From the NCBI GenBank assembly GCA_000818945.1, contig KN805405.1:16255-80254 (forward strand): 64,000 nucleotides of DNA, given 5' to 3'. A program made the position numbers and the translations under genes. This DNA is from Schizochytrium sp. CCTCC M209059 (lineage: Eukaryota; Sar; Bigyra; Thraustochytrida; Thraustochytriidae). Each line of letters opens with the position of its first letter. Within the stretch, counting starts at the first letter, position 1. Positions 1 through 10,047 of this stretch are shown here, one piece after another. The notes under the pieces are model-generated. The model ran no database searches. It was given only the letters and a program-made list of their open reading frames with translations, and was not told where the DNA came from.

Positions 1-828
1 GAAACGGAAGACGGTTTTTCCGAAGGTGCCTTGCAGCAGGACCGCTCCGAAGAAGAGTTAGCGCGCGAGAAGCTCATTCAAGAAAGCCTTAAATTGCACT
101 ATGCAAGGAAAGAAATAGCGGAAACAGATGGAGAAGCCCAGCAAGTCATGGAAGCTTCAGAAAATAGTCTTGTCTCTGGCGAAAAGGAATCCCAAGAGGT
201 TATCAAGGAGGATACAGTGAAGGAAGCTTTGCATCAAGCCGCGACATGCGATTTTGATCTCCCGCTCGTACAAGAGTGCGTTCGTGAGAGTCTTTTTGAC
301 TTTGATGCAGCCGCGGCAGCGTATACAGCTAAAAGTGGGCTCGAGATGGATGCAACGCAGTGTCGTCTCGCATTTGTTCAGTCGCAAAAACAGAGCGCCC
401 CTCCAGTGCCTCCGTCAAAGACATCCCAAACCGCGATTGTGAAGGCGTCGCCGTCACAGGACATCCAGACAGATGCTGTAGGAGAAGCACTAGTCGTTGG
501 GAGACCAATGCCAAAGGTGCAGATTCAGGCACCTGCGCAACTTCCTTCCTTTTCGGATTTTGATGAAGACGAGGACGACCCTGTCGCGTCTACGTCGTCT
601 GACGCTGGTCCGGAATGCATTGTCACGGAAGATTCCAAGGAGGAAGAGCATGAGGACACGCGTGGAAACAGAGATGACGGAGGAAACGTTTCGGGAGAAA
701 AGGACACGTTTGCGAAGCGCTTGACGCGCTTTGACATTCTCAAGTCGCTGCACGGAAACACGAATCACCCTCTGAGTGCAGCTACCTCAGATCTTGCAGC
801 AGACTCGTACTTTGAGGACATGGACTAA
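1..828 (+). CDS. Unassigned protein, C-terminal part (5' end outside window)
   Basis: The frame is open from base 1, so the gene starts upstream of the window and only its last 275 or so residues are visible. The stop is TAA at 826-828. The segment begins with a charged, probably helical stretch (EELAREKLIQESLKLHYA), followed by a compact alpha-helical-looking stretch around residues 75-115 counted from base 1 (CDFDLPLVQECVRESLFDFDAAAAAY) that loosely resembles a UBA/CUE-type three-helix fold. An acidic low-complexity region and a short conserved-looking tail (FDILKSLHG, then SYFEDMD) complete it. No catalytic motif is visible and I do not recognise the family. It converges on the NUP107 gene, with about 270 bp between the two stops. 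Confidence 0.7.
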   Translation, partial: ETEDGFSEGALQQDRSEEELAREKLIQESLKLHYARKEIAETDGEAQQVMEASENSLVSGEKESQEVIKEDTVKEALHQAATCDFDLPLVQECVRESLFDFDAAAAAYTAKSGLEMDATQCRLAFVQSQKQSAPPVPPSKTSQTAIVKASPSQDIQTDAVGEALVVGRPMPKVQIQAPAQLPSFSDFDEDEDDPVASTSSDAGPECIVTEDSKEEEHEDTRGNRDDGGNVSGEKDTFAKRLTRFDILKSLHGNTNHPLSAATSDLAADSYFEDMD

Positions 829-1097
829 GCCTAGGCTATGGGGCTAGGCCTCGGCATGGGCAAGGTTGGTAAACGAAATGGGACAATGTTCTTGCTTTTT
901 TTTCTACCTTTTCACGTACTTGAACATTGCAATTTTGGCAACCGGTCTCGCCTTCGTTTTCCAAATGAAAAAGGTGTTTCCCAGGAATGAGTGAGTGGTC
1001 TTGCACGAGGGGAATGAAATGCACATTCCTATGGTGTTGGTGTTGGTCGTCAACGATAAAGACGAAAAACACTTTTGCAATTTTATTGATATCTCTT

Positions 1098-4000
1098 TTA
1101 TCTGTTTCTATCGCGCTGCTGAATGCGCACAATCTCGTTGGCGGCCTTGCGTACACGCTCCAAAAAGTGGCGCATACTTGGTTTTTCGAAACACTGCTGA
1201 ATGCGGAGCTTGGGGTCTGCAACGATATTCACAACTGCAACTTGGCGGGTGAAAAACTCGTTGTCCTCGGTATAGTCTGATGCTGCTGTGCATACATTCA
1301 TATAGGTCTCAATGAGCCAAGGAATGATGCGCGCCCGCAGCGCACCTGCATCTTCCCGCGAGCTCCCATAAAGGTAGGCACGAAGATCGAGCTCGGCCAT
1401 GGTCTCGGGCTCCTCATCAATTTCGGCAACGCGCTCACCGTCGGCGGGCCACTCCGGTCGCTCTGAAGAATTCAATTCCGGATGCAACCAACCGTGGCGC
1501 GAAGTGAGAAGAGTCTCGATAAGGTCTGCAATCTCACTCGCGCGCGCCAGGATTTCACTAGCGACGATTGGATCGACGGGGCCACCGATTTGTGCCATGC
1601 CGTAGTTCCACTCCCAGATCTTGACGGCCACCTCGAGAAAGGCGCGAAGGTGCATGCGCTCCGTTTCAACGACACCAGCGGCGATCGGTGACATGGTTAA
1701 GGCTAGGGCATCCTCATCAACGATGACGTCATCTCGAAAGGCAGCCGTATTGGCAAGTTCGCTGGGCAGCAGGGGGTCAACATTTTCTTCGAGGAAGCTC
1801 CGAGCAATTTCAATGTCCTCTGCGTCGCCCTTGTCGCTGGAAGCCCAGGAAAAGAGCAGGTCGCGGATGATGGCGTTGGCTTGCACAAAGGCTTCTCCTC
1901 GCGAGGTCGGGTTCATGGCAAGCCAATACCACGTCTGGCAAATGCGAATTCGCGGATCGGCGGCACTGGTCTCGCTCGCATCGTTTTCAATCGAGTCACT
2001 TGCTCCGCTCTCGGTGCGCTCCGTGGCCTCGCGAATATAATCGGGCGAGCTGACGCCGGCATGCCAGCGCATACGCACATTCCGAAGAGCCTGGCGCGCG
2101 GCACGCGCAAGCATATACGATGGAGACACGATGGATGACCATGCTCGAAAAAGAGCAACACGATCCCCAGCGGAAAAGCTTGCAGCAGCCTCCATGACTG
2201 CAGCGTGTACAGTGACGTTGAGCTGACCTGGATTCGAGACGAAGCAAGGATAAAAGCTCGGAATGGAAGCGAGTCTATCGACCGAGTTATGGGCGTCTCG
2301 CACGAGAAAACGAATGTAAGCCAGCGCAAGTGCCTCGGGGACCTCGGCGGCCAGCTCTTGAGCCTCCTCGACAACACGTAGGTTAGATTTCGAGTACCTC
2401 ATGAAGAGCGCCGCGTGCGTAGTGAAGCGAAGCATTTGGACCGCAGTCGGGCGATGTTCCTCCTTCCAACATGCAGCCTCCTGGACACGGGCGACAAGAT
2501 CGATGGTTGTTGCGACTTCTTCGTCGTCGTCATGAGCACTCGAGGTCTCCAAGTAGGACGCTACGTCGCGACGGGCCAGACGGGTAGCGCGTGCCACGAG
2601 CGCGCTTGTGCCAGCAATCTCTTCCGTAAAGTAGAATGCGGCCTCCTTCCATTGAGAGCCGCAGAGATACTCACAGAGACAGAGATCCCCCTTGTCTCGC
2701 GGATCCATGAGAAGGTTGTTGAAGTTACCTTCGATGAGGGCGCGTTGAACCTTGAAAAAGAAGGACTCTCCATCCGGGACGATTTGCGCAACCTTATCAA
2801 AGAGCGTAGTCTCAGAGAGCTCAACACTCGCTGCGCCGCGCGAGAGGACCTGGCCCGGGCTGCCAGATATGTCAGGCCCTCGCATGTTTCCATTCCTCGC
2901 TTCGAGTCGCTCGTGGTAATCGATGCAAACATAATCCACCTTGGCCTCGACCATGCAGCGGAAGGCGGCCCAGCACCAATCCCTCCAGGACCCGCAATGC
3001 GGAGACTTGAGCGCAGCTTCCATGTCACCGCCCAGGATTGCATAAATGGCTTCCTCAAGAAGTGCTGCCTGCATCTGTGGGCCCGTTGTTGACTCTGCTA
3101 CTTGATGCATTTGCGCGGCGAGGCTGACGCAGGTTTCCTTCCACGTGGTTCGAAAAGGATTTCCAGCAAGGCGCAAACGGTCGGCATCGCCTTCATCATG
3201 CCTGGGTGTGAAGATTGCGCCACCCATGAGCGAGGCTACCCGAAAGGGCTCGCCATATTCAAGACATGTCTGTGTCACGAGGTCCTCGAGCGCGGCCTCC
3301 CGCTCATTGAACTGGAAGGCGTCGAGTCTCTCGCCGGTTGATTTACTGCTCGTGTAAAAGGCCCCGCTGCGCACAAGCTTCCACAGCTTTTCAAGCAGGA
3401 GAACTTGATCGTCCTCGTCGTCAGCTTGCAGCTTTTTAAAGGCGCTGCCACGAGCGCTTGCGACCGAGCCACGAAGGTCCGCGTCTGGATCGGCGCGGTC
3501 GACAGGGTCATTGCCGTGCTTGGCGAAATTGCTCGGCGTTTTGAGTGCGTGGACGGTGTTAGGCCGGTACTTTCCGCGCTTGACGTCCTGACATTCAGTG
3601 AATTGAAAATCAGCTCCAGAGACGATTTGAAACCACCGGCAAACAACGTCCCAGCGTTGAAGCTTGACGTCGTCGGCGTACACCAAGTCGACCGCTTGTT
3701 GGAATGTGTTGTCGAGGTCCGCGTCATCACTTTCGTCGGGCGCCACGCTGGGCACCATGCCGCTCGAAAGCATGTACATGAGGAGCCAGGTGTCTCGCTC
3801 TTGCAGTTGAAGCATGAGCTTTTCGCGCTCGAGGCGCTTCTGACCGTCAAAAGTGCTTCGTACGGAATGAGAGTTGTCCATCGCAGAGATGCCGAGCTTG
3901 CGAGCATGTCCGAACCAATAAAGATGATTTTGGAGCAAGGTTTGCCGGTAACCAAAGGCCCTGTTGCCTGGGAGGTCATCTTGGCCAATCATGGACACAT

Positions 4001-4631
4001 CTGCGTCCATTGGCTCGTTTTCAGCCTTGCTCACAGCACGTAAAAATTCTGTCAGCACAACGTGCTCGTCTTTGCCGCTGTGAAGAGCAACTTCGATTTG
4101 CGTGCGCGCCTCGAGCGTCAGCGGCGGGTCAATCTTGCCCTCAGGCAGGCTCTGAAGCGTTGCGCTGAGATCGACACCCTCGTCCGCTGAGGTATCTGAG
4201 GTTGAATCTGCCCGCGAATACCCAAGAGCGGCTTGAATGTGGTACCTCGCCGCTTCGCTACCCTTTTCTTCGTTCTCAAGGGTCATCAACTGATCATCGT
4301 AGGCGTCGGGGTGGAGCGACTCGCTGGGCACCATCGAGGGCTCGAACTGCTGGAGAACACTGTGCGTGCCAAGAGCGCCCTCGACGTCATCCATGCCCTC
4401 GTCGCGTCGTCTGCCGCTACCTCTACCGCCGCCGCCGTCGCCGTTGCCGCCTTCGCCGCCGCCGCCGAAGCGCCCGCCAGGGTTGGCGCCCGCCATGCCG
4501 GGCCAGGCCAACCGTGGCGCGGGCTCTGCCGCCGCGGCCACAACATGGCTGTTCTCCGAGATGGACTGCAGCAGCTGCTGCACGCGGTCGTACGCGTCGT
4601 CGCCCGCCGTCAGCGCGTCCCGCTCCTCCAT
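1098..4631 (-). CDS. NUP107: Nuclear pore protein NUP107/NUP84 family
   Basis: This is a predicted scaffold nucleoporin of the Y-shaped (NUP107-160) complex of the nuclear pore, 1,177 residues long. The N-terminal 130 or so residues are low-complexity, with a Gly/Arg/Asp-rich stretch. The rest is alpha-helical solenoid. The family signature is seen near the middle: a GNPFRTTWKETC segment, then EEAIYAILGGDMEAAL followed by SWRDWCWAAF, matching the 'E-x-A-I/L-Y-x-x-L-x-G ... SWxDxxWA' pattern of NUP107/NUP84. Preceding helices (AVDLVYADDVKLQRWDVVCRWFQ; LVTQTCLEYGEPFRVASLMGG) also fit. It is longer than the human protein (about 925 residues), mostly through the N-terminal extension. The start is ATG at 4629-4631. 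The shared GOSR1-to-NUP107 spacer lies upstream on the same strand. Assignment is by motif and fold pattern only. Confidence 0.8.
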   Translation of the reverse strand: MEERDALTAGDDAYDRVQQLLQSISENSHVVAAAAEPAPRLAWPGMAGANPGGRFGGGGEGGNGDGGGGRGSGRRRDEGMDDVEGALGTHSVLQQFEPSMVPSESLHPDAYDDQLMTLENEEKGSEAARYHIQAALGYSRADSTSDTSADEGVDLSATLQSLPEGKIDPPLTLEARTQIEVALHSGKDEHVVLTEFLRAVSKAENEPMDADVSMIGQDDLPGNRAFGYRQTLLQNHLYWFGHARKLGISAMDNSHSVRSTFDGQKRLEREKLMLQLQERDTWLLMYMLSSGMVPSVAPDESDDADLDNTFQQAVDLVYADDVKLQRWDVVCRWFQIVSGADFQFTECQDVKRGKYRPNTVHALKTPSNFAKHGNDPVDRADPDADLRGSVASARGSAFKKLQADDEDDQVLLLEKLWKLVRSGAFYTSSKSTGERLDAFQFNEREAALEDLVTQTCLEYGEPFRVASLMGGAIFTPRHDEGDADRLRLAGNPFRTTWKETCVSLAAQMHQVAESTTGPQMQAALLEEAIYAILGGDMEAALKSPHCGSWRDWCWAAFRCMVEAKVDYVCIDYHERLEARNGNMRGPDISGSPGQVLSRGAASVELSETTLFDKVAQIVPDGESFFFKVQRALIEGNFNNLLMDPRDKGDLCLCEYLCGSQWKEAAFYFTEEIAGTSALVARATRLARRDVASYLETSSAHDDDEEVATTIDLVARVQEAACWKEEHRPTAVQMLRFTTHAALFMRYSKSNLRVVEEAQELAAEVPEALALAYIRFLVRDAHNSVDRLASIPSFYPCFVSNPGQLNVTVHAAVMEAAASFSAGDRVALFRAWSSIVSPSYMLARAARQALRNVRMRWHAGVSSPDYIREATERTESGASDSIENDASETSAADPRIRICQTWYWLAMNPTSRGEAFVQANAIIRDLLFSWASSDKGDAEDIEIARSFLEENVDPLLPSELANTAAFRDDVIVDEDALALTMSPIAAGVVETERMHLRAFLEVAVKIWEWNYGMAQIGGPVDPIVASEILARASEIADLIETLLTSRHGWLHPELNSSERPEWPADGERVAEIDEEPETMAELDLRAYLYGSSREDAGALRARIIPWLIETYMNVCTAASDYTEDNEFFTRQVAVVNIVADPKLRIQQCFEKPSMRHFLERVRKAANEIVRIQQRDRNR

Positions 4632-5113
4632 CGTGCCCGCTCGCCTCGCGCGCTCGCCAAAAAGCTGTTTTGCTCTCGAGCTCGCTCGCTCGCTCGCCGC
4701 ACAGGCTGAGTGAGGAGGCGGTGGTATCCAACGACGGCGAGATGAGACGTGACGCCAATGGTGGAATGAATGCCAGGGCTGGCCATTCCAGGGAATCGAT
4801 CGATCTCATCTGGACGGAGGTTAAAAGCTCCATCATGTGTAGCAGCGAGGACGAGCAGAGACGAGGAATGTGGCGGAGAGGCGCGGGTCGAGAAGATTAT
4901 CGGTCGGTCCGGGAGTCCATTGCCTCTTTCTGTGGATTCGTCATTCTATTTATCAATATCCTTCAAGAAAATAGGAGTCTTGGGAGATTTGGTTACAGAT
5001 TATGTATGCGCCGAGCAGCCAAAAGCGATTTAGAATTGGTGGCTGTTGCGTGTCATTCTAAGAAGCAAATGGCAATTCAAAAGCGTGGAGGTCGGTTGTC
5101 TCTTGATGGGGAC
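4632..5113. other. Intergenic spacer, NUP107 upstream region
   Basis: This is 482 bp between the start of the NUP107 gene and the stop of the GOSR1 gene, both on the minus strand. It must hold the NUP107 promoter and the GOSR1 3' end. A CTCGCTCG-type short repeat lies at about 4678-4696. I see no clear TATA box and no RNA gene. Confidence 0.5.
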
Positions 5114-5809
5114 TTATGAGGCCGCAGTGAGGCGCCAAACGATGAAAAGGAAGATGCAAGTAGCTGCCATGCCGCCATAAACGAGGAGCGCGTCGCCCTT
5201 TTCCCTTCGGTCAATTACATTGAGCAAGGAATCGGAAAGACCAAGGACCTGGGCAATATTCTGCAGCTTGGAGTGCGCGCCCATGAGCTTGCTGCGCTGC
5301 TGCTGAAGGTTGTCGAGGACACTGTAGGCAACATTGATGGTCTGGTCAGCAATGTTGTGCGAATTATTGAGCGAGTCCCGCTCCTGGTGATAGTCGCCAA
5401 TAAGATTGAGAACGCCGTCGGCATCGTTGGATCGGTTGCCAAAGAGCTGGTCTCGCTGCTGCTGCTGGTAAGAGAGGCGGTCGTAGCGCTGTTTTTTGCT
5501 TTCCAACACCCCGTTGAATTCGCTCAGTCGCTGCCTATACGTGTGGACACGTTTACCCATGATGGCGCGCTGCTGCGGATCCCGTTCGGCCTCGAGAAGG
5601 TGGCCCATCTGGTCCAGCACCCGTATGAAATCCTGCAGTTTGCGTTCGATTTCCCCAAAGCTTTCTTCGTCTCGCTTGGGCGCGGCCACCTCGTTGCGGA
5701 CCTCGGGATGAAGAAGCGCCTCCAGCTCGAATTGCATTCGCGTCGCATCAATGTTCAGGCTGCTCAGCGACGCCGCGGCCGGTCGCGCGCGCAGTTGTGC
5801 GGACGCCAT
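5114..5809 (-). CDS. GOSR1: Golgi Qb-SNARE, GOSR1/GOS1 (GS28) type
   Basis: This is a predicted Qb-SNARE for ER-Golgi and intra-Golgi vesicle fusion, 231 residues from the chosen ATG (5807-5809). Family proteins are about 230-250 residues. An N-terminal helical region (ESFGEIERKLQDFIRVLDQMGHLLEAE...) is followed by a SNARE motif in the last third (ERDSLNNSHNIADQTINVAYSVLDNLQQQRSKL, continuing HSKLQNIAQVLGLSDSLLNVIDRRE). A single C-terminal membrane anchor (LLVYGGMAATCIFLFIVWRL) ends the protein, giving tail-anchored topology. The glutamine of DNLQQQR falls where the zero layer is expected. The frame is open for 48 more codons upstream, but that stretch is Ser/Arg-rich and begins at a poorly supported position, so the internal MASAQL start is preferred. 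Membrin/BOS1 is the main alternative, but the RREKGD-anchor junction fits GS28 better. Confidence 0.8.
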   Translation of the reverse strand: MASAQLRARPAAASLSSLNIDATRMQFELEALLHPEVRNEVAAPKRDEESFGEIERKLQDFIRVLDQMGHLLEAERDPQQRAIMGKRVHTYRQRLSEFNGVLESKKQRYDRLSYQQQQRDQLFGNRSNDADGVLNLIGDYHQERDSLNNSHNIADQTINVAYSVLDNLQQQRSKLMGAHSKLQNIAQVLGLSDSLLNVIDRREKGDALLVYGGMAATCIFLFIVWRLTAAS

Positions 5810-6352
5810 CTTCTCGCCCTTGCCCTTGCTGCGTGTCTTGCCCACGTCTCGCAGGAGGCAAGACGTGACCACCGCTTTCGAGCGCGCGACTAGCTCTACT
5901 CCGCTCTGCTCTCCACTGCGCTGCGCCGCGCTGCACTGCTCTAACCTCGACACGCGTCCGAGTCCGCGCCTCCGGTCGATGCTGCGAAGCGCCGCTGTTC
6001 GAGGTCTGCTCCAACGCGACGTTGTGAATGTCGATGAGGTGGTCCCACGCTGTCACCATCTGCCTCACCGTGGTGAAGTGACGGCTTGACAGAGCCCACA
6101 ACGTGCGAATTGCATACGTTCACATCTCGGCAAAGAACGCAATCTCATGCGGACTTTCTTTCATGCAACATGGGTTCGCATGCGCGTGCGAATTCAGAGA
6201 CGGCGACGACAAGGAGACGCGGGTTCCATTCCACTTCATTCCAGCCAAACCGCTTTTATCAAGTTCGATGATTTGGTGTGCCAAGCCAGGTAGAAGATAC
6301 GAATAGACTGACCGCCTTGCACGGCGCGCGCCTTCACGCGAGGGAGTTCTCG
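5810..6352. promoter_or_regulatory. Divergent promoter region (GOSR1 / helical-repeat gene)
   Basis: This is about 540 bp between two outward-facing start codons. It must contain both promoters. I see no convincing TATA element, no RNA gene and no repeat of note. Short open frames here lack protein-like composition. Confidence 0.4.
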
Positions 6353-8728
6353 ATGCAGCACGCATTTGCGGAGGCAGAGGAGCGATGCTTGCGCTACGAC
6401 GGACGCACAACGTCTGCGCGTGCTCTGGTCCGCAAGCTCAGGGAAATCGTGGCCCAGATTCATGCTCTTCACCAGACGGCACCCCCACCGACACTCCTCG
6501 AGCCGCTGGCGATCAAGGTTCTCCCGGCTCTTGGCGATACGCAGCAGGATAGAAATCTGGCACGCTTTGTTTTTCTGCTTCTTGGCATCGGCGTAGAGGC
6601 ATTGCCGCAGCCAAGCGTCGTTGACGACAAGGATGAAACCACAGAGAGAGGCAAGGCCTTGGAGATCGTGAAAACACTCGAAGACGCGCTGGTTAATCAA
6701 GAGCTCGGCCTTAACAGCCCCGAGTGGCGCCGTGCTGCTGCCCTACGGCTCTTTACGCGTCTTGCAAAGGCTAAAGCGCGCATTGTTGCTGGATCGGCCC
6801 ACGCGACAGTCAATACGTCAAATACTTTACGAGGACCCATCGTCGCAGCCGCTGTAAGCAAAGCACTCGCACACCCAAGTCAAGAACCATCAACATCACA
6901 GTCTTCTTCTTCTTCTTCATCTTCCAGAAGATTCAACAAGTTTCTTGGACGCGGAAGTAGCTCGTCGAACGTCGATCTCAATGCAGATGGCTCCTTGGGC
7001 AATTCGACTTCTCTTGGAGGCACGAGCATCTCGGAACATGGCCCTGACATGGACTTCGCAAGCATCGGCGCTGGGCCTGTTAACGAGGAACAGGATACTC
7101 CCACTGGGTTTCCGAGCGTGTCCGAACCGCAAAAACGACGCTCTTTTTTGATTAGCAAAAGACGAAGAAGCTCGACGAGGTCAACCGGATCAAGTGGGTC
7201 GGATCGAGAAGGAAACACAACTCTCCCCATGAAGTCCGGCTCGCAATCCCTTGCTTCAGCAACCTTTGCCGTCCTCCGCGCGCTTCCATCAGGACATGCA
7301 GACCTCGACGCCGCCGTGGGTGTGCTGGCTTCCGGAGACGAGCAAAATGGTGCAATCGCTTGCGCCTTTCTCGCACACAGGGCGCGCCTCGACCCGGTCG
7401 CAGTTGCAGCAAGACTGTTTGCTCATATTCCTCATTGTAAACAGCCATCAGCCACGGAGCTGGTATGTCTTCATGCGGCCTCGTGTCGAGTCCGTTGGGC
7501 TGAGCTCTGTGGTATTATCGCCTCCTCGGGAAAAGTCGCTGATGGCATGACACAGACATTTTACGTCTCCTTGGCCCTTCTTGCTCGCGATCGAGGCCCG
7601 CGGCGTGTTCGCTTGGCTGCAATCTCGGCGCTTGCGCGGTGCCCATGGCGATACTGCAATACGCTTTCACTGCCTGCCTATCCGGCCACGGCATCGGAGG
7701 AGGCAGTTCTCGATTGTGTCGTACGCGAGCTCCTCGATACTTTTGTCAATCCTCCTTCTCAGGCGGCGCGATTCTGTGCATGTAAAGCGCTTTGTGGTCT
7801 TGCACGCTCGCGTGTCATCCACGTTGCAGCGTTTGGACTCTCGATGCTTGAGACAATCAGTCTGCAAGTTCTTTGGCCGCATCTAATTGCGCTTTGCCGA
7901 ACCACGTCGAGTGTGGCCTTGCAGCTTGAAGCCACCAAGGCCATGATTTGGCTTGCAAACGACAAGGTAAGCCGCAGCGAAGCAGGTGGGAGCTCGGGCC
8001 GCCAGATCAAGGCCCTTACGACCGGCTTCGCCAAAGACGCCATCGGCGAGGTCCTTCAAGCCCTCGAGGCTCGTGTACATTATGATCCTGGCCTAGCCTG
8101 GCTTCTTTTGGACCTCGCATACTCGCGATATTCTAACAATCCAGAGGGTATGGGAATCAATTCTCTCTTTGAAGTCTGGCGCTCATGTCTCGAACGAGCA
8201 GATGGCCCCGTAACCCATGCAGTGCTTCGGGATCTTCTGGCACTTCTCGACCGTCCAGCAATCGCAGGATCATATGCCGCGCTCTTTGGCTTTCTTAATG
8301 AGCACATGGCTCTCTTTGCGAAACTTCAAGTATCGGATATGCCTACGCATCACAAGAACGATGAAGACATGAGCAATTTGAATGGGCTCGAAGATCTTGA
8401 CGACACATCGCGGCCAGCCTTTGCAAACTTCATCTCTGGGCCGATCGGCAATATTGCACACAGACTTGTGCGAAGTGCTCTTTTTGATGCTTCAATCAAA
8501 GTACAGCGAATATGCGCGCACGCGCTCTGCCAACTCGCAGTGCTTTGTCCAGAGGAGACGCGTAAGGACCTCGAAAATCTTCTTCACTACCTCGCACGAC
8601 AGCAAGGACATTTCGCCTCCTCTCTCGGGTTGCTGCAAACAACACTAGCGCTTTTGCACGCGCCTCCGGGAATATCTGAACAACACATCTCCGCCCTCAT
8701 TGATGCGACGCTACAAATCTCCAGATAG
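6353..8728 (+). CDS. Helical-repeat (HEAT/ARM-like) protein, unassigned
   Basis: A 791-residue protein from ATG 6353; the open frame extends upstream only to a GTG. The N-terminal 190 or so residues are helical. A Ser-rich, low-complexity linker follows (about residues 195-320, including a run of serines encoded by TCT/TCC and basic KRRRSS). The last 470 residues then look like an alpha-solenoid: repeated pairs of hydrophobic helices such as RRVRLAAISALARCP, QAARFCACKALCGLA, VALQLEATKAMIWLA and KVQRICAHALCQLAVL. This is the pattern of HEAT/armadillo proteins such as adaptin-like or TPLATE-like coat subunits. That comparison is a guess from pattern, since no diagnostic motif is present. Its neighbours are a Golgi SNARE and a TBC protein, so a trafficking role is possible but not shown. 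Confidence 0.65.
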   Translation: MQHAFAEAEERCLRYDGRTTSARALVRKLREIVAQIHALHQTAPPPTLLEPLAIKVLPALGDTQQDRNLARFVFLLLGIGVEALPQPSVVDDKDETTERGKALEIVKTLEDALVNQELGLNSPEWRRAAALRLFTRLAKAKARIVAGSAHATVNTSNTLRGPIVAAAVSKALAHPSQEPSTSQSSSSSSSSRRFNKFLGRGSSSSNVDLNADGSLGNSTSLGGTSISEHGPDMDFASIGAGPVNEEQDTPTGFPSVSEPQKRRSFLISKRRRSSTRSTGSSGSDREGNTTLPMKSGSQSLASATFAVLRALPSGHADLDAAVGVLASGDEQNGAIACAFLAHRARLDPVAVAARLFAHIPHCKQPSATELVCLHAASCRVRWAELCGIIASSGKVADGMTQTFYVSLALLARDRGPRRVRLAAISALARCPWRYCNTLSLPAYPATASEEAVLDCVVRELLDTFVNPPSQAARFCACKALCGLARSRVIHVAAFGLSMLETISLQVLWPHLIALCRTTSSVALQLEATKAMIWLANDKVSRSEAGGSSGRQIKALTTGFAKDAIGEVLQALEARVHYDPGLAWLLLDLAYSRYSNNPEGMGINSLFEVWRSCLERADGPVTHAVLRDLLALLDRPAIAGSYAALFGFLNEHMALFAKLQVSDMPTHHKNDEDMSNLNGLEDLDDTSRPAFANFISGPIGNIAHRLVRSALFDASIKVQRICAHALCQLAVLCPEETRKDLENLLHYLARQQGHFASSLGLLQTTLALLHAPPGISEQHISALIDATLQISR

Positions 8729-10047
8729 CCAGCCGGAGCACCTGGGCTTTTCGGAAGGCTATTAACCCACCCACCGGCACATCTCAAGAATATTGCAAGA
8801 GGGAGAACGAATTTGAACAAATGGAGAAAATGTCAAATGCGTGTAGTCTGCAGCTCTTGCTTATCGTTGTCGGAATTGTGATCGGGATTATGATCGTTTG
8901 GCAAAGACTCGACTGACACTTTTGGGTCTCCATCGTCTGAATCCGAATATGCGTCATCATTCTTTTTCGGACCCATACTATCTGGAAATTCCCCGGGTTC
9001 GGTCTCAGCTTCAGCCTCTTGATCACTCATCATATCTCATCCAATGCGATCGAGGCCGAGACTGTACGCGTGAATCTTGTCTTAGCCTTGGCTACTAAGT
9101 GATTCAGTCATAGACTTCGGGATCAAGGCCGTTTTCTAGAGTTACTACTACTGCTCGCATAACCAGCCGAGTTACTACTACGGCTCGCACGGGCAGCGAC
9201 AGCCCTCCTTGCGACTGTGCCTGTCCCCGGTGTCGGAGTTCTGCGATAGGGACTATCGCCTTCATCCCCGGACAATCCGATTTTTACCCACGAGATCGCG
9301 CAGCTGCCCCATGGCGGCACCCATTGCCTCCAGAAACGCGTCCCTACCGGCAACACATGCCTGAAAATGCTCTTCAGTCACTCCATCCACCGCGCCGGTG
9401 TATTACTGAAAGTGAATTGAAAGTGCTTTCGCGAGCAGTCACGTCGACAAGTCATTCCATTCCATTGCATCGGGAACGAGAACTCATTGAAAGGCAGGTC
9501 TTTGAAGACAAAGGTATAACGCTGAAAACTTTTCTGTCCGATACACATGCTTGTTTCAATAAGACGGAGAGATCGAAAGATATCAAGTGCTCGCCTAACG
9601 GGTCAAGAGATACATTTGAACAGCGTGTCCTCGACGAATGTCATGATGATACAAGGATTCAGATCAACGATCCCGAAAAATGTACAAAAGGCCGAACCCA
9701 GCCTGATTAGGCGGTATGGTCCAGAGGCCTTACTGTTTGGAAGATTAAGCTGGACACACATTTCAGGAAGTGGAGAGAAGGTCTTTGTGAGAAAAGCAAT
9801 GGACAAAAATCCGTTCCAGTATAAACGTTACCTCGGCCACGAGAGCATTCCCGAAACTTTCAGCCAACTGAATATTGGCCTTGGCCTCTTGACCTTGGCG
9901 TCAGCAATTTCTGGTGATGAAGTATAATTGGTGTTACGTACTACACGTGAAAGCGGACGTTTCTATAGTTTTGCGTCTCCTTGTTGCTGCACAAGCTTGA
10001 CGAATTTTTTCAAGCTGTAAAACCCTACTTTGCTTGTGTTAATTTCT
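8729..10047. other. 1.3-kb region between convergent genes, no long ORF
   Basis: The two flanking genes end here, at 8728 on plus and 10048 on minus. No single open frame over 130 codons looks like protein. Two short protein-like stretches on the minus strand can be joined by a candidate intron (see 9378-9900). Another minus-strand stretch (about 9256-9370) reads EEHFQACVAGRDAFLEAM and onward, with a possible 50-bp GT-AG intron leading to a tail ending ENGLDPEVYD at 9108. A short hairpin (GCGATAG, GGA, CTATCGC) lies at 9243-9259. An acidic minus-strand frame at 8833-9033 (66 residues) is also possible. Confidence 0.4.
9378..9900 (-). CDS. Possible small spliced gene (two visible exons)
   Basis: On the minus strand, 9832-9900 reads as coding sequence (EAKANIQLAESFGNALVAE) and stops being protein-like exactly at a GTAACG donor. 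The next protein-like stretch starts right after a TTTTCAG acceptor at 9522-9528 and runs from 9521 to a TGA at 9378-9380 (RYTFVFKDLPFNEFSF, then SRKHFQFTF and a short tail). Both borders are in phase 0, giving a 310-bp intron. No ATG lies in the first visible exon, so at least one further 5' exon would be needed. I do not recognise the product. The evidence is composition and splice-site placement only. Confidence 0.2.
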
